Assembly (NCBI GenBank): GCA_030248295.1
Contig: JASANH010001015.1
Coordinates: 93,065 to 157,064 of the forward strand
DNA length: 64,000 nucleotides
Reading direction: 5' to 3'
Source: Mesodorylaimus sp. YZB2_4
Lineage: Eukaryota > Nematoda > Enoplea > Dorylaimida > Dorylaimidae
The notes under the pieces are model-generated. The model worked only from the letters and a program-made list of their open reading frames with translations, ran no database searches and was not told the origin of the DNA. The stretch's first letter is position 1. Every line of letters starts with the position of its first letter. The position numbers and the translations under genes are program-made. Of the stretch, positions 54,850 through 64,000 are shown piece after piece.

Positions 54850-56110
54850 TGGACAACTGATAAGTACTGATAGGATTCTGATGAATAAGCTGATTAATGA
54901 CTGGACTTCACAGTTTGGGCAGCCCGCTGATATGAGATGGTCCAGCACTGATTAGCACGGTTGATAAGGGGTGATATTCGTGAATAAATGCCAGATAAGA
55001 ATTACTGATAAGGATTGACATCGACGAAGAAATGTCGGATTTGATTCATTAATAAGAAGTGATGCTATATATGATTCACTGATAAGAAGTGATATCGACA
55101 AAAAATACCAGATAGGATTTGCTGATAAGAAGTGGTACCGACGAATAAATACCGCATGCGATTTACTGATCATTGGTAATATTGGCGAAACATTTAGGCC
55201 TGGCCAAGAATAGAATCAATACAGTACTCATTGTTTTGACGGAAAATGATGCGGGGATCTGATGAATCTGACCAGACCTGATTTATGCGGAAACAGTAAG
55301 TCTATCAGGCAATCGTGCCTGATGATAAGGATTTTCTCGCGGGGCACAAAATATCAGTCAAATCTGTTGATAACGGATGATAAGAGTAAAAGTTCAGTGA
55401 TAATAACTGTTTTGGGCAGAACAGCAGCAGACTGACTGGAATGGGTTAGTCATGCTGAACGTTGTTGGCCCGCAAGACGCAAATCTTACTATCGAGAAGA
55501 GTCCAATCTGATAAGGACAGATATGAACAGGCAGATTGCCTTAGTGATAAGGACCGGTATGACACGCAGTCATTGCAATCAAGCTGTGGTCTGCACCTTA
55601 TGCCTCAGGCTCCCACCTGCACAGACAGTCACTAGAACCAGAGGACGTTCTCCTTATCAGTAAATCCAGTTGCTATCAATAACACATTATCAAAGGGATA
55701 TTTTGTCCTAATCAGAGCTATTTGTGGACAGAAAAACGACGTTTTCACATCCGACAGGCATTATCAGTTCGAAAATAGCGCCTTATCAGTGCGCACTGAT
55801 AAAATCAGTGTCGTGCCATAAGAAGAGATAATAGAACAAGGGACATGTGATGGATTTAGGCGTCAGCTAGACTCGTCCAGTTTGACTTTATCAGTGAGTT
55901 GGCTTATCAGCGAAGACTAAGAATTTTATTTTAGAGTACCGACGCAGCGCAAAGAACGAAAATGACCAAACTGTAGCTCTTATCAGCTGTTATCGCTTCG
56001 CTTATCAGAAGCAAGAAACACAGAATCTCCAGCCAAGCGGGATTCCAACCAGCACCCGCGTATCAGATATTACTTTTATTTAGTAAAACAATTGATACTG
56101 GTGATAACAC
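54850..56110. promoter_or_regulatory. Dense cluster of GATA-factor sites beside the GPCR
   Basis: I count about 25 GATAA/TTATC words in about 1.26 kb, roughly half in the extended form CTGATAA/TTATCAG, on both strands. The first part (54957-55170) is a degenerate tandem repeat of about 57 bases (CTGATAAGAAGTG, ATCGACGAA, AAATACCAGATA). The rest (55320-56105) has the motif without a shared repeat context. The cluster lies just upstream of the GPCR start. Confidence 0.6.
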
Positions 56111-56640
56111 TGATAACTATTCCATCTAGGAGCACCTCTACACTGCGTCCTCCTGGCCAGCAATGTTCTTATCCGAGCGGCTTTTTCAGCCAAGAAAAAC
56201 AGCTGGCCTCATTAATTAAGAGTCCTAAGTAAGATTGACTCGGAAGGAAGAAAACCAGTCCCTATTCTCTGCCCAGAGGGAATAAAGGATAAGCTTGAAA
56301 GAGACAACAGCAAATATGTCGGATCGAGTTGTGATTAAAAAATGACACATACGCACTGGCTGGGCTGAGAGGGCAGACCATAAATGGAATGGCATTCAGG
56401 GAAATTAGTCTCGTCCCCATTGGATTAATCGAAGCACGATATTGCTCGATGGCAGCTGAAGAAGGGAAGGGAGCAAAGGGGAATGGGCACCTGGCATATT
56501 GATTAGTAACTTCAGGTACGAGCAGACTTCATCTGCCAAATGTGGGCTGCTGCTCTTGATCAAAAGCTAGCCAGTTTGCCAAGGTTTTTAAGATTGTGTA
56601 AAGACTCGAATTTGTGTTTTTGTTGTTCCAGTATTTACTA
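56110..56640. other. Stretch without a supported gene
   Basis: No ORF or domain of note; AGGAGCACCTC at 56130 resembles a SINE tail word. Confidence 0.35.
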
Positions 56641-56659
56641 GACCACCTTTTGCAGAAAC

Positions 56660-56782
56660 ATGTCGGACTAATCCCTCGAAAAGATTGCAGCTGATGCCAC
56701 GGCCAACGAGGGAAAATCGAACCTCGCCGCGGCCCCAAAAGGAAATTCAGGCGTGCACGACTTGCCCCCCGCCTCTCAGTGA
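56660..56782 (+). pseudogene. Small tandem gene family, copy 1, broken
   Basis: Follows TTTTGCAGAAAC, as do the other two copies. It reads MSD, a stop (TAA for the expected Lys codon), then SLEKIAADATANEGKSNLA, AAPKGNSGV and PPASQ before a final stop. Downstream bases (AAGTACCAAGTGAAGAACGA) also match copy 3. Confidence 0.6.
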
Positions 56783-57133
56783 AGTACCAAGTGAAGAACG
56801 ACAACGAATAATGCGTGAATTTCTTCATCCGTTCCGGGATGGATAAAAAAATTCAAGCGCGTCTTTGCAAAACTGATTGAAACAAACTAAAAACTGAGCT
56901 GGGGCTAGAATTGAGGTTGAAATCCACGTGCTTCAAATTTCCCGCCTTTTCAGACTGGGGCCTGAACCTGAAGATCGCGCAGCATGACCACGCATTTTTC
57001 GAGTTGTTGTGAAAGAAACCTGTTTCGGGAAAGAAAAGTGACTTTTCTTTTCCGAAACTAGACGCCGCCTATAAGTTCGAGCGAGATGATGTGTTCGGTT
57101 GATCTATTGTATCAAAGCTCCTTTTGCAGAAAA

Positions 57134-57319
57134 ATGTCCGACAAAAATTTTAAAAAGACCACTGAAAATGCCTCGGCCGACGAGGAAGAGAAGCGGAATC
57201 CAGCCGCGGCTCCGAAAGGAGATTCTGGTGTGCCCAACTGCCCCCGCCTCCGGTCGACCAATATAAAGTGGAGGGAGACGATCAAGAAGAGGAAAATGAA
57301 AACGGAGGAACTGAAGTGA
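57134..57319 (+). CDS. Small tandem gene family, copy 2, longest ORF
   Basis: 61 residues starting MSDKNFKKTTENASADEEEK, then AAAPKGDSG, ending basic (KKRKMKTEELK). Compared with copies 1 and 3, a one-base shift near 57240 would instead give a PPPVDQYKVEGDDQEEENEN tail, which is acidic like the start and ends at a GTGAGC donor-like site. So this copy is either frameshifted or continues by splicing. The ATG lies 5 bases after CTTTTGCAG, an acceptor-like sequence shared by all three copies, suggesting a 5' UTR intron. No family recognised. Confidence 0.45.
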   Translation: MSDKNFKKTTENASADEEEKRNPAAAPKGDSGVPNCPRLRSTNIKWRETIKKRKMKTEELK

Positions 57320-57778
57320 GCTTGTCTGCTTGGACTCGCAGCTAAGGTTTTTGGGAGTGTAGTATCTACAGGAAGAGTTGCGATTCGGCTTGCGAGTGGG
57401 GTCTGAAAATTTTAAGGTCTAGAAAGCGAGAAAAGTAGGTTTCTTGGTTCCATGGCCCCCTCTAGGCTTAAAAAATTTTCAAATTTGTAATGTTTAAATT
57501 TTAAAAAGGGGGTTTGACTCCTCCTGACGAGCCAAAAAATAGTGACCCCGTTAGGTAAAACAAAGGAAAGTACGGTACCTTTGTAAGATTTGTGCGCAGG
57601 TATAGTTGTGGGCAGGCACCTTTAGTCGGCGGTATGAGTTCCTAGTGGGTGGCTAACTTGATATAATATAACAAAAGCACGACATTCAAATAAAAAATTT
57701 GAACCAGATAACGCGTAAACATTTGAACGCTTCATGTGCTTGGTTGATCTATTGTTTCGAAGCTTCTTTTGCAGGAAC

Positions 57779-57883
57779 ATGTCAGACAAATCCCTCAAAA
57801 AGACGGCAGCTGATGCCACGGTGGACGAGGAAGAAAAACCGAATCCCACTGCAGCCCCAAAAGGAAATTCCGCCTCCCAGTGA
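57779..57883 (+). CDS. Small tandem gene family, copy 3, short
   Basis: 34 residues: MSDKSLKKTAADATVDEEEK, then PTAAPKGNSASQ. It lacks about 20 bases present in copy 1 after GGAAATTC and stops early. A later remnant (GGTGACCAGTACCAAGTGAA, then acidic codons) shows the reading frame once went further. CTTTTGCAG lies just before the ATG. Probably a decaying copy, or a short peptide gene. Confidence 0.4.
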   Translation: MSDKSLKKTAADATVDEEEKPNPTAAPKGNSASQ

Positions 57884-58293
57884 GCCTCCTACTTCCGCCT
57901 CTCGGTGACCAGTACCAAGTGAAGAACGACAACTAAGATATCCTAGAAAATGAAGGTCAAGAGAATAAACGAAACGATAATGGAGGAGTTCGAAATGAGC
58001 CTGTGTCGTGAAGCGAGTCGGATTGTGAGACCATTTCATACAATGCACCTGTGGTCTGATTTTGTTTTGATTTAAGACGGGCTCGATTGATGAGTCGGCC
58101 CGTAGCGCTGATTGACAGGCCGCTAATGAGGCAGCTGGGCCGCCGGCTAGGCGCCGAGTAAGCATAGCATGTGAGCGATGTACATACACGACATTACATT
58201 ATTTATATTAATGTTTGGATTCCCTAATTCTCGACAGTTCTCAACAAACTTTACAAAACGCCAGCCAGAAACAGTAATTGACCTGCGATCAGT

Positions 58294-58384
58294 TCACCTC
58301 ACGCACACACGAGGCATTTGCTGGCGGCAAACGAAGCAGGGTCCATCCTGGCAATAGATGTGCCCTACACACCTCTTGCCACAG
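58294..58384 (-). CDS. Candidate terminal exon of a RING-like zinc-binding protein
   Basis: After an acceptor-like CCTCTTAG the minus strand reads CGKRCVGHIYCQDGPCFVC, then RQQMPRVCVR and a stop. The GHIYC...C-x2-C spacing is like the second half of a RING finger. Only 30 codons, and no upstream exon identified, so it may be chance or a pseudogene fragment. Confidence 0.28.
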
Positions 58385-58499
58385 CTAAGAGGTCAATTGA
58401 GCTATTTCCACTGATTTCCAGCTGAAAAATAATATGCCATACATGAAGCTGAAGCTGCTTCTGCCACTAATGGCACTCTACTGGGGTCTAGGGGAAGGC

Positions 58500-58620
58500 G
58501 GTCCGTCACAGCCAGTACTTTCTTTTCAGCTGTGCTATGCTAAGCCTTACTGCACCAAAAGACTTATCAGTCCACTTAGAAGCACAGCACAACGGTTAAA
58601 ATGTGATAAGGCCCAGCTTC
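58500..58620 (+). mobile_element. Fragment of repeat family A
   Basis: Contains TGCTATGCTAAGCCTTACTG, AAAAGACTTATCAGTCCACT and AGCACAGCACAACGGTTA, matching the arms of the element at 17169-19340. Confidence 0.6.
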
Positions 58621-58724
58621 GAGCGTTGATAATGGTACTAGTGCACCCAGGCGGAGAGAGTGGCAATACCAAAATCTCTGAGACGAAAAACCCGTCACTA
58701 AGTGAAACACCACCGGCTTCGTGG

Positions 58725-58815
58725 CCTGGTGGGTTAGGCGTCTGTCTGTCACGCTGGGTGCGCAGTTACGGGCGAGTGTTCGACTCGCGGGTCGGTAAAT
58801 CATTTCGTGTAAAAT
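58725..58815 (+). mobile_element. tRNA-Asp-derived SINE head
   Basis: TGGCCTGGTGGGTTAGGCG (A box region), CTGTCACGCTGGG (anticodon arm as in tRNA-Asp GTC) and GAGTGTTCGACTCGC (B box) lie in order over about 80 bases. No matching acceptor stem. Confidence 0.6.
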
Positions 58816-58984
58816 GTGTCCCTTCATCCTCGAGTGCGCATAAGCGTTTGGTGATGTGGTAAAACACAAACATGAACAGTGCATTTGAAAAAAATTCAAC
58901 TAATCACCTAAAAATCATCATGAAATCATCCAGACTGCAAGTACACTATGACGCAGAAGCGAATTATACTGCGCAATATTTCGT

Positions 58985-59412
58985 GGGTGCGACCGAGTTC
59001 CCAGGGCGACTTTAGCCAGAAAATTTGGCGCACACGCACCTGTCGACTGGGCGACTTTTCTCGAAAGTTTCAGCGATAATCTGACTTGTTGTCAGCGACA
59101 ATTTTGTAGACAAAACTGTGCTGTATCAAAGCACAAATAATTTCGAAGCTTGAGTTTTCTGTTTTCAGTTTTTATCAAATTTTTTTCCTAACTTTTCGCA
59201 AATCAAATGAAAAAAATTTGTTTTATACTCAATCAAACGCAGTAAAAGCAAAACAAATACAATCAGTCGGTAGAGCACATTTTTCTCTATAAACTTTTCG
59301 CTGACAAAGAGCCTCGTTATCGCTGAAAATTTCGAGAAAAATTAATAAGAAGCGGCGAAGGAGCAAAAGTGCATTTTGATTGGCGTGCGTGCACCCGATT
59401 GTAATTCGGCCA
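58985..59412. mobile_element. Palindromic MITE family P, copy 3
   Basis: Same arm words as 45150-45562 (TTTCAGCGATAA, GTCAGCGACAATTTTGTAGA on the left; GGTAGAGCACATTTTT, TTATCGCTGAAAATTTCGAG and CCGATTGTAATTCGGCC on the right). A SINE abuts its right end. Confidence 0.7.
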
Positions 59413-59665
59413 TCAGAAGCGGCCGCGGTGGTGCAGTGGTTTGGCATTTGTCTGCCTGTATTCCTCGGTCCCAGGTTCGATCCCCGGTGATGGAGGTCAG
59501 TTTGCGAGTACAGTATAAGCCATCGCTGACCTTGCAGGCCATGCTGTGGGTGACTCACCCAGTGCGCCATCGTCCGAAAAAGTCGGTCCAGTCCAAGACA
59601 CCCTCGCGTGGAGGCGCTCCTCGCGGGGATACTCTGCTGTGTGGCCTGGTCCTCTACTGCCTTGC
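59412..59665 (+). mobile_element. tRNA-derived SINE, full head and body
   Basis: GCCGCGGTGGTGCAGTGGTT (A box) and CCCAGGTTCGATCCCCGG (B box), then GGAGGTCAGTTTGCGAG, GCTGACCTTGCAGGCC, GTGGGTGAC and CCCTCGCGTGGAGGCGCTCC. Same family as 23795-24115. Confidence 0.7.
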
Positions 59666-59699
59666 ATTATAAGGTTTGGTTGCTGACCGGCTAAAAGCA

Positions 59700-60460
59700 A
59701 AACTGGCTCAATTCCAAAAAACTTTGGAAAAAATCCGAAAAAAACAAATTTGCACTTTGAACCCTGGTTGTCCCCTGTATTGAGAAGTTGGACGACTGTT
59801 GGCTGATGACAAGTCCTAGGCCGAGGGTGTGTGTCTTGTCAAGTTGCGCAATTCGGCATTTGACTCCAGTTCTTGTCAAGCATGACCATCTGTGACCCGT
59901 CTGCTTGAACTCAAAGAAATTTGAGATTTTTTCCGGCGAGAGAAAAGGAAGGAAAATGTCGAATTTTATGTGGTCATTATGAAAACATGCAATAGACTCC
60001 ACCGCTTCCCTAATTCTTACCAGTAACTCTATTTCTCTAGTCTAGTCAAATTTGAAATTCACCGTACCCAAGTTCTGATATTCTTTGAAAAAGAAACGTA
60101 GTTTAGGGACAAGCTGATCGCCAAAGTCAAGTTCGCTTTGCACCGCATCGTTTTCCTAAGTTTCAAACTGAAAAATGTGGAGGTGCTCCCTGTGGAGACG
60201 CACACAGTGACGCTGCTTCCTGTGCTTCCAAGCTTTGACTTTTCTCTGATCGAAAAATTCTTTTATGAAAAAGCCAGAGCGATCGAATTGCACATAATTT
60301 CTCCTGAGGCATCAAATCAGAATCCAGGCAGAAATTGTAGTTGCTGTGCTGATGGAGTCAATGACAAGGGATCACTGGACCGACATGCAACAGACTTTGA
60401 GGATGTACGCCACCTGGCCCCTTCTCACGTAATTCCACCAGCCAGTTTCCTTTGACTAAG
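59700..60460. other. Stretch without a supported gene
   Basis: A plus-strand ORF of 105 codons at 60138-60455 has no recognised domain, and 60178-60225 resembles the SINE tail, so it is not called. Confidence 0.35.
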
Positions 60461-60469
60461 GGCCAAACT

Positions 60470-60725
60470 ATAGTCGCTCTCTGGCCGTACGTAGATTCAA
60501 ATTCGAGGTTTGATTTTTTGTTTTTGGTTCTATCAAAAATTTTTTTCATATTTTCGCTGTTCAAATGAAAAAAATTTGTTGAATAAAAGCAATAGCAGAA
60601 AAATAAAACCAGCCAATCGATAGGGCATCTTTTTCTCTGCAAAATTTTTGACATTAACTAGGGTCATTGCTGAAAATTTTAAGAAAAATCGGTGTGTTCG
60701 ACAGGTGTGTGCGCAGCCGCAAGGG
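60470..60725. mobile_element. Palindromic MITE family P, copy 4, partial
   Basis: Starts AGGGCCAAACTATAGTCGC and keeps CGATAGGGCATCTTTTTC, GACATTAACTAGGGTCATTG and GCTGAAAATTTTAAG of the right arm. Confidence 0.55.
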
Positions 60726-60799
60726 CGAGCGACACCACATTCTTCAGAACTTTTCAACAAAGTTTCAAAATTTTGTTTTCCCGCCCAGAAGTTTCTCAT

Positions 60800-61440
60800 G
60801 GCACTAAAACTTCTCCATCCAGTATGTGGTCCTGCTTCCGAGGCATGACCACATACTGGTGGCGCTCATAAACCTCAGGGCAGTCAACAAAGTCCTTTGA
60901 TTTGGCCACTGACTAAAACATCACGCTGACGGTGTGCTGCCATGATCGATTGCCAGACTAGCCTCTAAACACCAACACAGCATTGTCCGCTAACTCACCT
61001 CGCCTGCAAAACTTCGTTTGGCAAGCAGCCGACTGGCTTGCTAGCAGCATTCTGTATCTTGCAGGCTCGCTGTCTGCAAGATGCACTCGTTCAGTGACCC
61101 ATCGATTCGGGTCAGAGCATGCTCTCTGGGAACTCAGAAGATCACAGGGTGCTCCCCCCTAACTTATCAGGGACCCACTACTAGATGCCCCCAGATGATG
61201 GGCGTGGATTGAGTAAATTAAGCTCACCTAAATTCCAATTGAATGTTGTAGCACGGCCTTCGCTTTACCCGAAAAGATAAAAATTGAAGACAGCAGACAA
61301 AGCGTGATCGCGAGTCACACTTTAACCCCAGAAATCCTTGACCCCCTCCCCCTCCATCTTATATCGCCTCTGCGACAAATCCTACCAATCCATCATGTAA
61401 TCATTCCAAAAAATTCAGCACTTGATCATTTTCTGACTTG
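60800..61440. other. Stretch without a supported gene
   Basis: No ORF or repeat recognised; presumably the 3' flank of the minus-strand LRR exon. Confidence 0.3.
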
Positions 61441-61927
61441 CTAATGCAAATTAATCTTGCGATATTTTTCCACTTTTAGTTGATTCATCACGGAACTATT
61501 GCTTATCAAAACCTCTTTCGATTCCAGGCACCCATCGACCACAGCCTGAACGATCTTCACAGTCGCCTCTGTACAGCGAGGCACATGCAAATACTGCAAG
61601 CGAGGGCACGGCGAGGCCAATGCCATCAAACAATCATCATCAAGCTCCAACTGACGCAGCCTCATGTTCTTGGACTCGCAGACCAACATCCGCAAATTCG
61701 ACATCCTCCTGATCAAAGCCACGAATGGCGCTTTGGATGACCAGTGACGAACTCGAAAGACCAGTCTCTCCAACTTCAGAGCAGATGTGTCCACCGAGAC
61801 AGGCTGCCCATCAACTAGCGAACTGTCAAGATAAGCACCCGCGGTCAGTTCTTTCAATTCCAGCATATATCTGGTATAGCCATGAAGCATGACTGTATAC
61901 TTAAGTATTCTAAGGCTCCCTGAACCC
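61441..61927 (-). CDS. Terminal exon of an LRR protein, probably F-box/LRR-like
   Basis: After an acceptor-like GGTTTTATAG the minus strand is open for 161 codons: GSGSLRILKYTVMLHGYTRY, LELKELTAGAYL, KLERLVFRVRH, SNLRMLVCESKNMRLRQLEL, CPRLQYLHVPRCTEATVKIV, ending KVEKYRKINLH. The spacing of Leu residues and CPRL-LHV-RC matches cysteine-containing LRRs of FBXL proteins, as in the gene at 41622-43175, though the two are not close copies. The acceptor phase needs a two-base carry from an upstream exon I could not find. Its 5' boundary lies in the inverted duplication shared with 62795-63170. Confidence 0.55.
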
Positions 61928-62137
61928 CTATAAAACCGGTTCAGGCTGCTCGGACAGGTCGACCATCACGCTGGAATTCAAAAAAAGGGGCTTCCGAGGC
62001 CTCTTTGTGAAATGATACCGCAAAAATAGTCACTGCAAAGCACTTTTGGGCTCAACCAAGGAAGTGACATCGACATTTCGTTTCACTTTCAAAAATGGGC
62101 AAAACACTTTAAATTTGGCGCCTAACAGGTATTCTTC
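61895..62137 (-). repeat. Inverted duplication, left arm
   Basis: Minus-strand reading matches plus 62795-63170: KRNVDVTSLV-coding bases, TTGCGRTATCATTT, GCGTGATGGTCGACC, GAACCGGTTTTA(T/C)AG and TTCAGGGAGCCT. The arms are about 0.65 kb apart. Confidence 0.75.
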
Positions 62138-62617
62138 CGCCAGCATTGCAATAAGGTGCGCGAGACAGAAAAAGCATGGAAGAAGGAAGATTGAGTTGAG
62201 GAGGGGGAAGTGAAAATGGTTGAGTAGCTGCCCTGCTTCGTTTCTAAGTTTCTCAAGCTTAGTTGAGCAAGCCAAAGGCAAGCGGTAACAACAACTTAAA
62301 ACGCTAACATACTGTGCGCGAATGTTTTCTTGTCGATCAAAAAGTGCCTTTTGTAAAAAAACCGACAAATAAAGTTCTTTTTGCATGTTGAATAACTGCG
62401 GGTCTAACCTCAACCGCTGTTGCAATTCTTAGAACATTGTCTTTCTCATTCCCTTCACTGAAGGCTCAGTGTGATTATGGATGCGACATCACAAACTGTC
62501 AAGAATGTAATAGCTAGTTTACAGAATGAGTGAAAGCGCTTTTTTCGCAGATTGTGCGCCACGCAAGAAAAAGTGAAATATCAGGGTGAATTCGCGGAGG
62601 CGGGAAAGCAAAAAAAC

Positions 62618-62700
62618 TTTTGCCCCTGCGTAGAGTCGAACCTGAGTCACTTAGGTTTGAAATCTCGCTCTCTACCAAGAGGGGGCCTCCTCTCCGCATT
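62618..62700 (-). other. tRNA-like fragment
   Basis: Minus strand has GGCCCCCTCTTGGTAGAGAG, TTTCAAACC and CAGGTTCGACTCTACGCAGG. The acceptor ends pair partly, but the D-loop is too short and the anticodon stem does not pair, so it is not a working tRNA. Confidence 0.35.
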
Positions 62701-62794
62701 GTGTGCGTCGGTCTTCATTATCTCATGCTTTAAGTGACAATAACCGCAACTTTTACTATAGGTCCATTTTGCAAGTCAAACAAGCCTTTGTACC

Positions 62795-63170
62795 TGAGCA
62801 TCACGACAAATGCGCCAAATTTGAACTGTTATGCCCATTTTTGGAAGTGAAACGAAATGTCGACGTCACTTCCTTGGTTGTGCTCAAAAGTGCTTCGCAG
62901 TGACTTTTTTTGCGATATCATTTGAAAAAGAGGTCTTTGAAGCCCATTTTTTTGAATTTTAGCGTGATGGTCGACCCATCCGAGCATGCTGAACCGGTTT
63001 TACAGGTGTTCAGGGAGCCTAGGCGCATTTATAGTCGACAAAATTTCTACTCCTACCCGGCCACATACTTAAGCGTATGCTATTCGTCGGGGTGGGAGTA
63101 GAAATTTCGTCGACTATAAATTTATAAAATGCGCCTATAGAATACTAAGTATATAGCCATGACCAAAATC
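62795..63170 (+). repeat. Inverted duplication, right arm, interrupted by a MITE
   Basis: Copy of the 61895-62137 arm on the other strand. It keeps the acceptor-like TTTTACAG before TGTTCAGGGAGCC and is split there by the element at 63020-63137. Confidence 0.75.
63020..63137. mobile_element. 118-bp hairpin MITE
   Basis: TAGGCGCATTTATAGTCGAC...AATTTCTACTC and its complement GAGTAGAAATTTCGTCGACT...GCGCCTA form a long hairpin. The empty site in the other arm reads GAGCCTTAGAATAC, consistent with insertion at TA, as in Tc1/mariner-type MITEs. Confidence 0.75.
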
Positions 63171-63179
63171 AAGCGCAAC

Positions 63180-64000
63180 ATGTAAATGCTCAAGTTGCTC
63201 AAGTTTAGCTGCGCACCTCTAAAGGCGGGAAATATAAAATATTGTTAGAGACATATAATAAAATAAACTTCTGGCCTCTGTAAAAAGTTTATATCAATCA
63301 GCTGGAATCAGATTCGATTGCGATCAGAGGAAATTCTCTGGAAACATTGCGCTATTGAGAGCAATTATCACCGCGGTGCAGATTCAGCATCCGACATTGG
63401 ACAACTGCAGACCAGGAATTAGGACTGCGTGCAAGGCGGTGCCCCAATGAATCCCGTGGAACCATGTTGGGCCGCACAGACACCACAAGTCCTGGGAGAG
63501 ATCCCCCTGCGGTTGAATGTTTCTAGGACAGGTACCGCAATCGAAAAACTTTTGAATAAATCAAAACCTTCTAAAAAGATCGAAAAACTTTTTAGAGAGA
63601 AAAAAAATTTTTCAAAAAAAACAACCGGATCCGAGCCTTAATTTTACGGAGTCGATTTGGAGAAAAAACAATCGAAAAAATCAAAAAACCGAAGAATTTT
63701 GAAAAGTAACAAAACCCTCCGTAACGAGGCTTGTGATTAAAAGCCAGAATTCCCGACGGCATAACAACGCTACTGCGCACCACGTTACTGCTCCATATGT
63801 TCTGGCGCCCTCATTCTTGCTTCGCGCGCTCGTGCGCCACCTCATTACTGCTCCTCACAATACTGCTCTCTGCAATAGTGCGTCCCTTATTCTGGCTTCA
63901 TGCATTAGAGCGATGTACTTTTACTGCGTTGTGCTGAATCCAAATAGAGAATCTACACAACAGTGAAATAATTTGAAAATACTGTCGTCGTGGCCTAGGC
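63180..64000. other. Right end, no supported gene
   Basis: Lys-rich ORF remnants near 63430-63640 and repeated TACTGCTCC/ACTGCTC words at 63770-63880. Nothing recognised. Confidence 0.3.

Noticed and set aside
53891..54856. 321-codon second minus-strand ORF and 132/166-codon plus-strand ORFs over the GPCR
   Set aside because: Overlapping frames of the GPCR gene, which alone shows seven helices and class A motifs.
62618..62700. Functional tRNA gene on the minus strand
   Set aside because: Short D-arm and unpaired anticodon stem; only about 66 bases between the acceptor ends.

Overview
The window is animal (metazoan) nuclear DNA. It is gene-sparse and repeat-rich, with many short introns of about 45-70 bases. 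Splice donors are GTAAGT-like and acceptors mostly end TTTTAG or TTTCAG. A beta-1,4-galactosyltransferase, F-box/LRR proteins, 7TM receptors, C-type lectin domains and tRNA-derived SINEs all fit an invertebrate. The acceptor style, many poly(G) tracts and scattered TTTCCCGC words resemble nematodes, but nothing here fixes the phylum. Most open reading frames in the window are not genes; the real genes are spliced and were rebuilt here by joining exons in phase.

Layout. 1-130 holds the signal-peptide exon of a minus-strand gene leaving the window. 3.2-6.3 kb has a small Cys-rich secreted peptide gene and, beside it, a decayed BEL/Pao-like retroelement between direct repeats; a near-identical second peptide gene lies at 21.7-22.5 kb. 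7.2-7.4 kb carries two exons of an intradiol ring-cleavage dioxygenase. 9.9-16.5 kb is one 13-exon minus-strand gene for a receptor of about 1935 residues: signal peptide, two C-type lectin domains, a Ser/Thr mucin-like stalk of about 1200 residues, a TSP1 repeat and a 7TM domain of adhesion/secretin type, with no visible GAIN/GPS domain. 17.2-19.3 kb is a nest of transposons inside transposons.

26.3-39.6 kb is a nine-exon beta-1,4-galactosyltransferase whose introns have filled with satellites, minisatellites, TIR elements and poly(G) runs. 41.6-43.2 kb is a three-exon F-box/LRR gene. 44.6-50.6 kb has two tandem three-exon paralogues for 287-residue Cys-rich secreted proteins. 53.7-54.9 kb is an intronless class A-like GPCR with SHY in place of DRY, next to about 1.3 kb crowded with GATA-factor sites. 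56.6-57.9 kb has three tandem copies of a small gene, at least one broken. 61.4-63.2 kb has an LRR-like terminal exon with an inverted partial copy nearby.

The genes do not form a pathway. The most novel item is the lectin-mucin-TSP1-7TM receptor; the dioxygenase (probable horizontal transfer), the GATA cluster and the duplicated secreted-protein genes follow.
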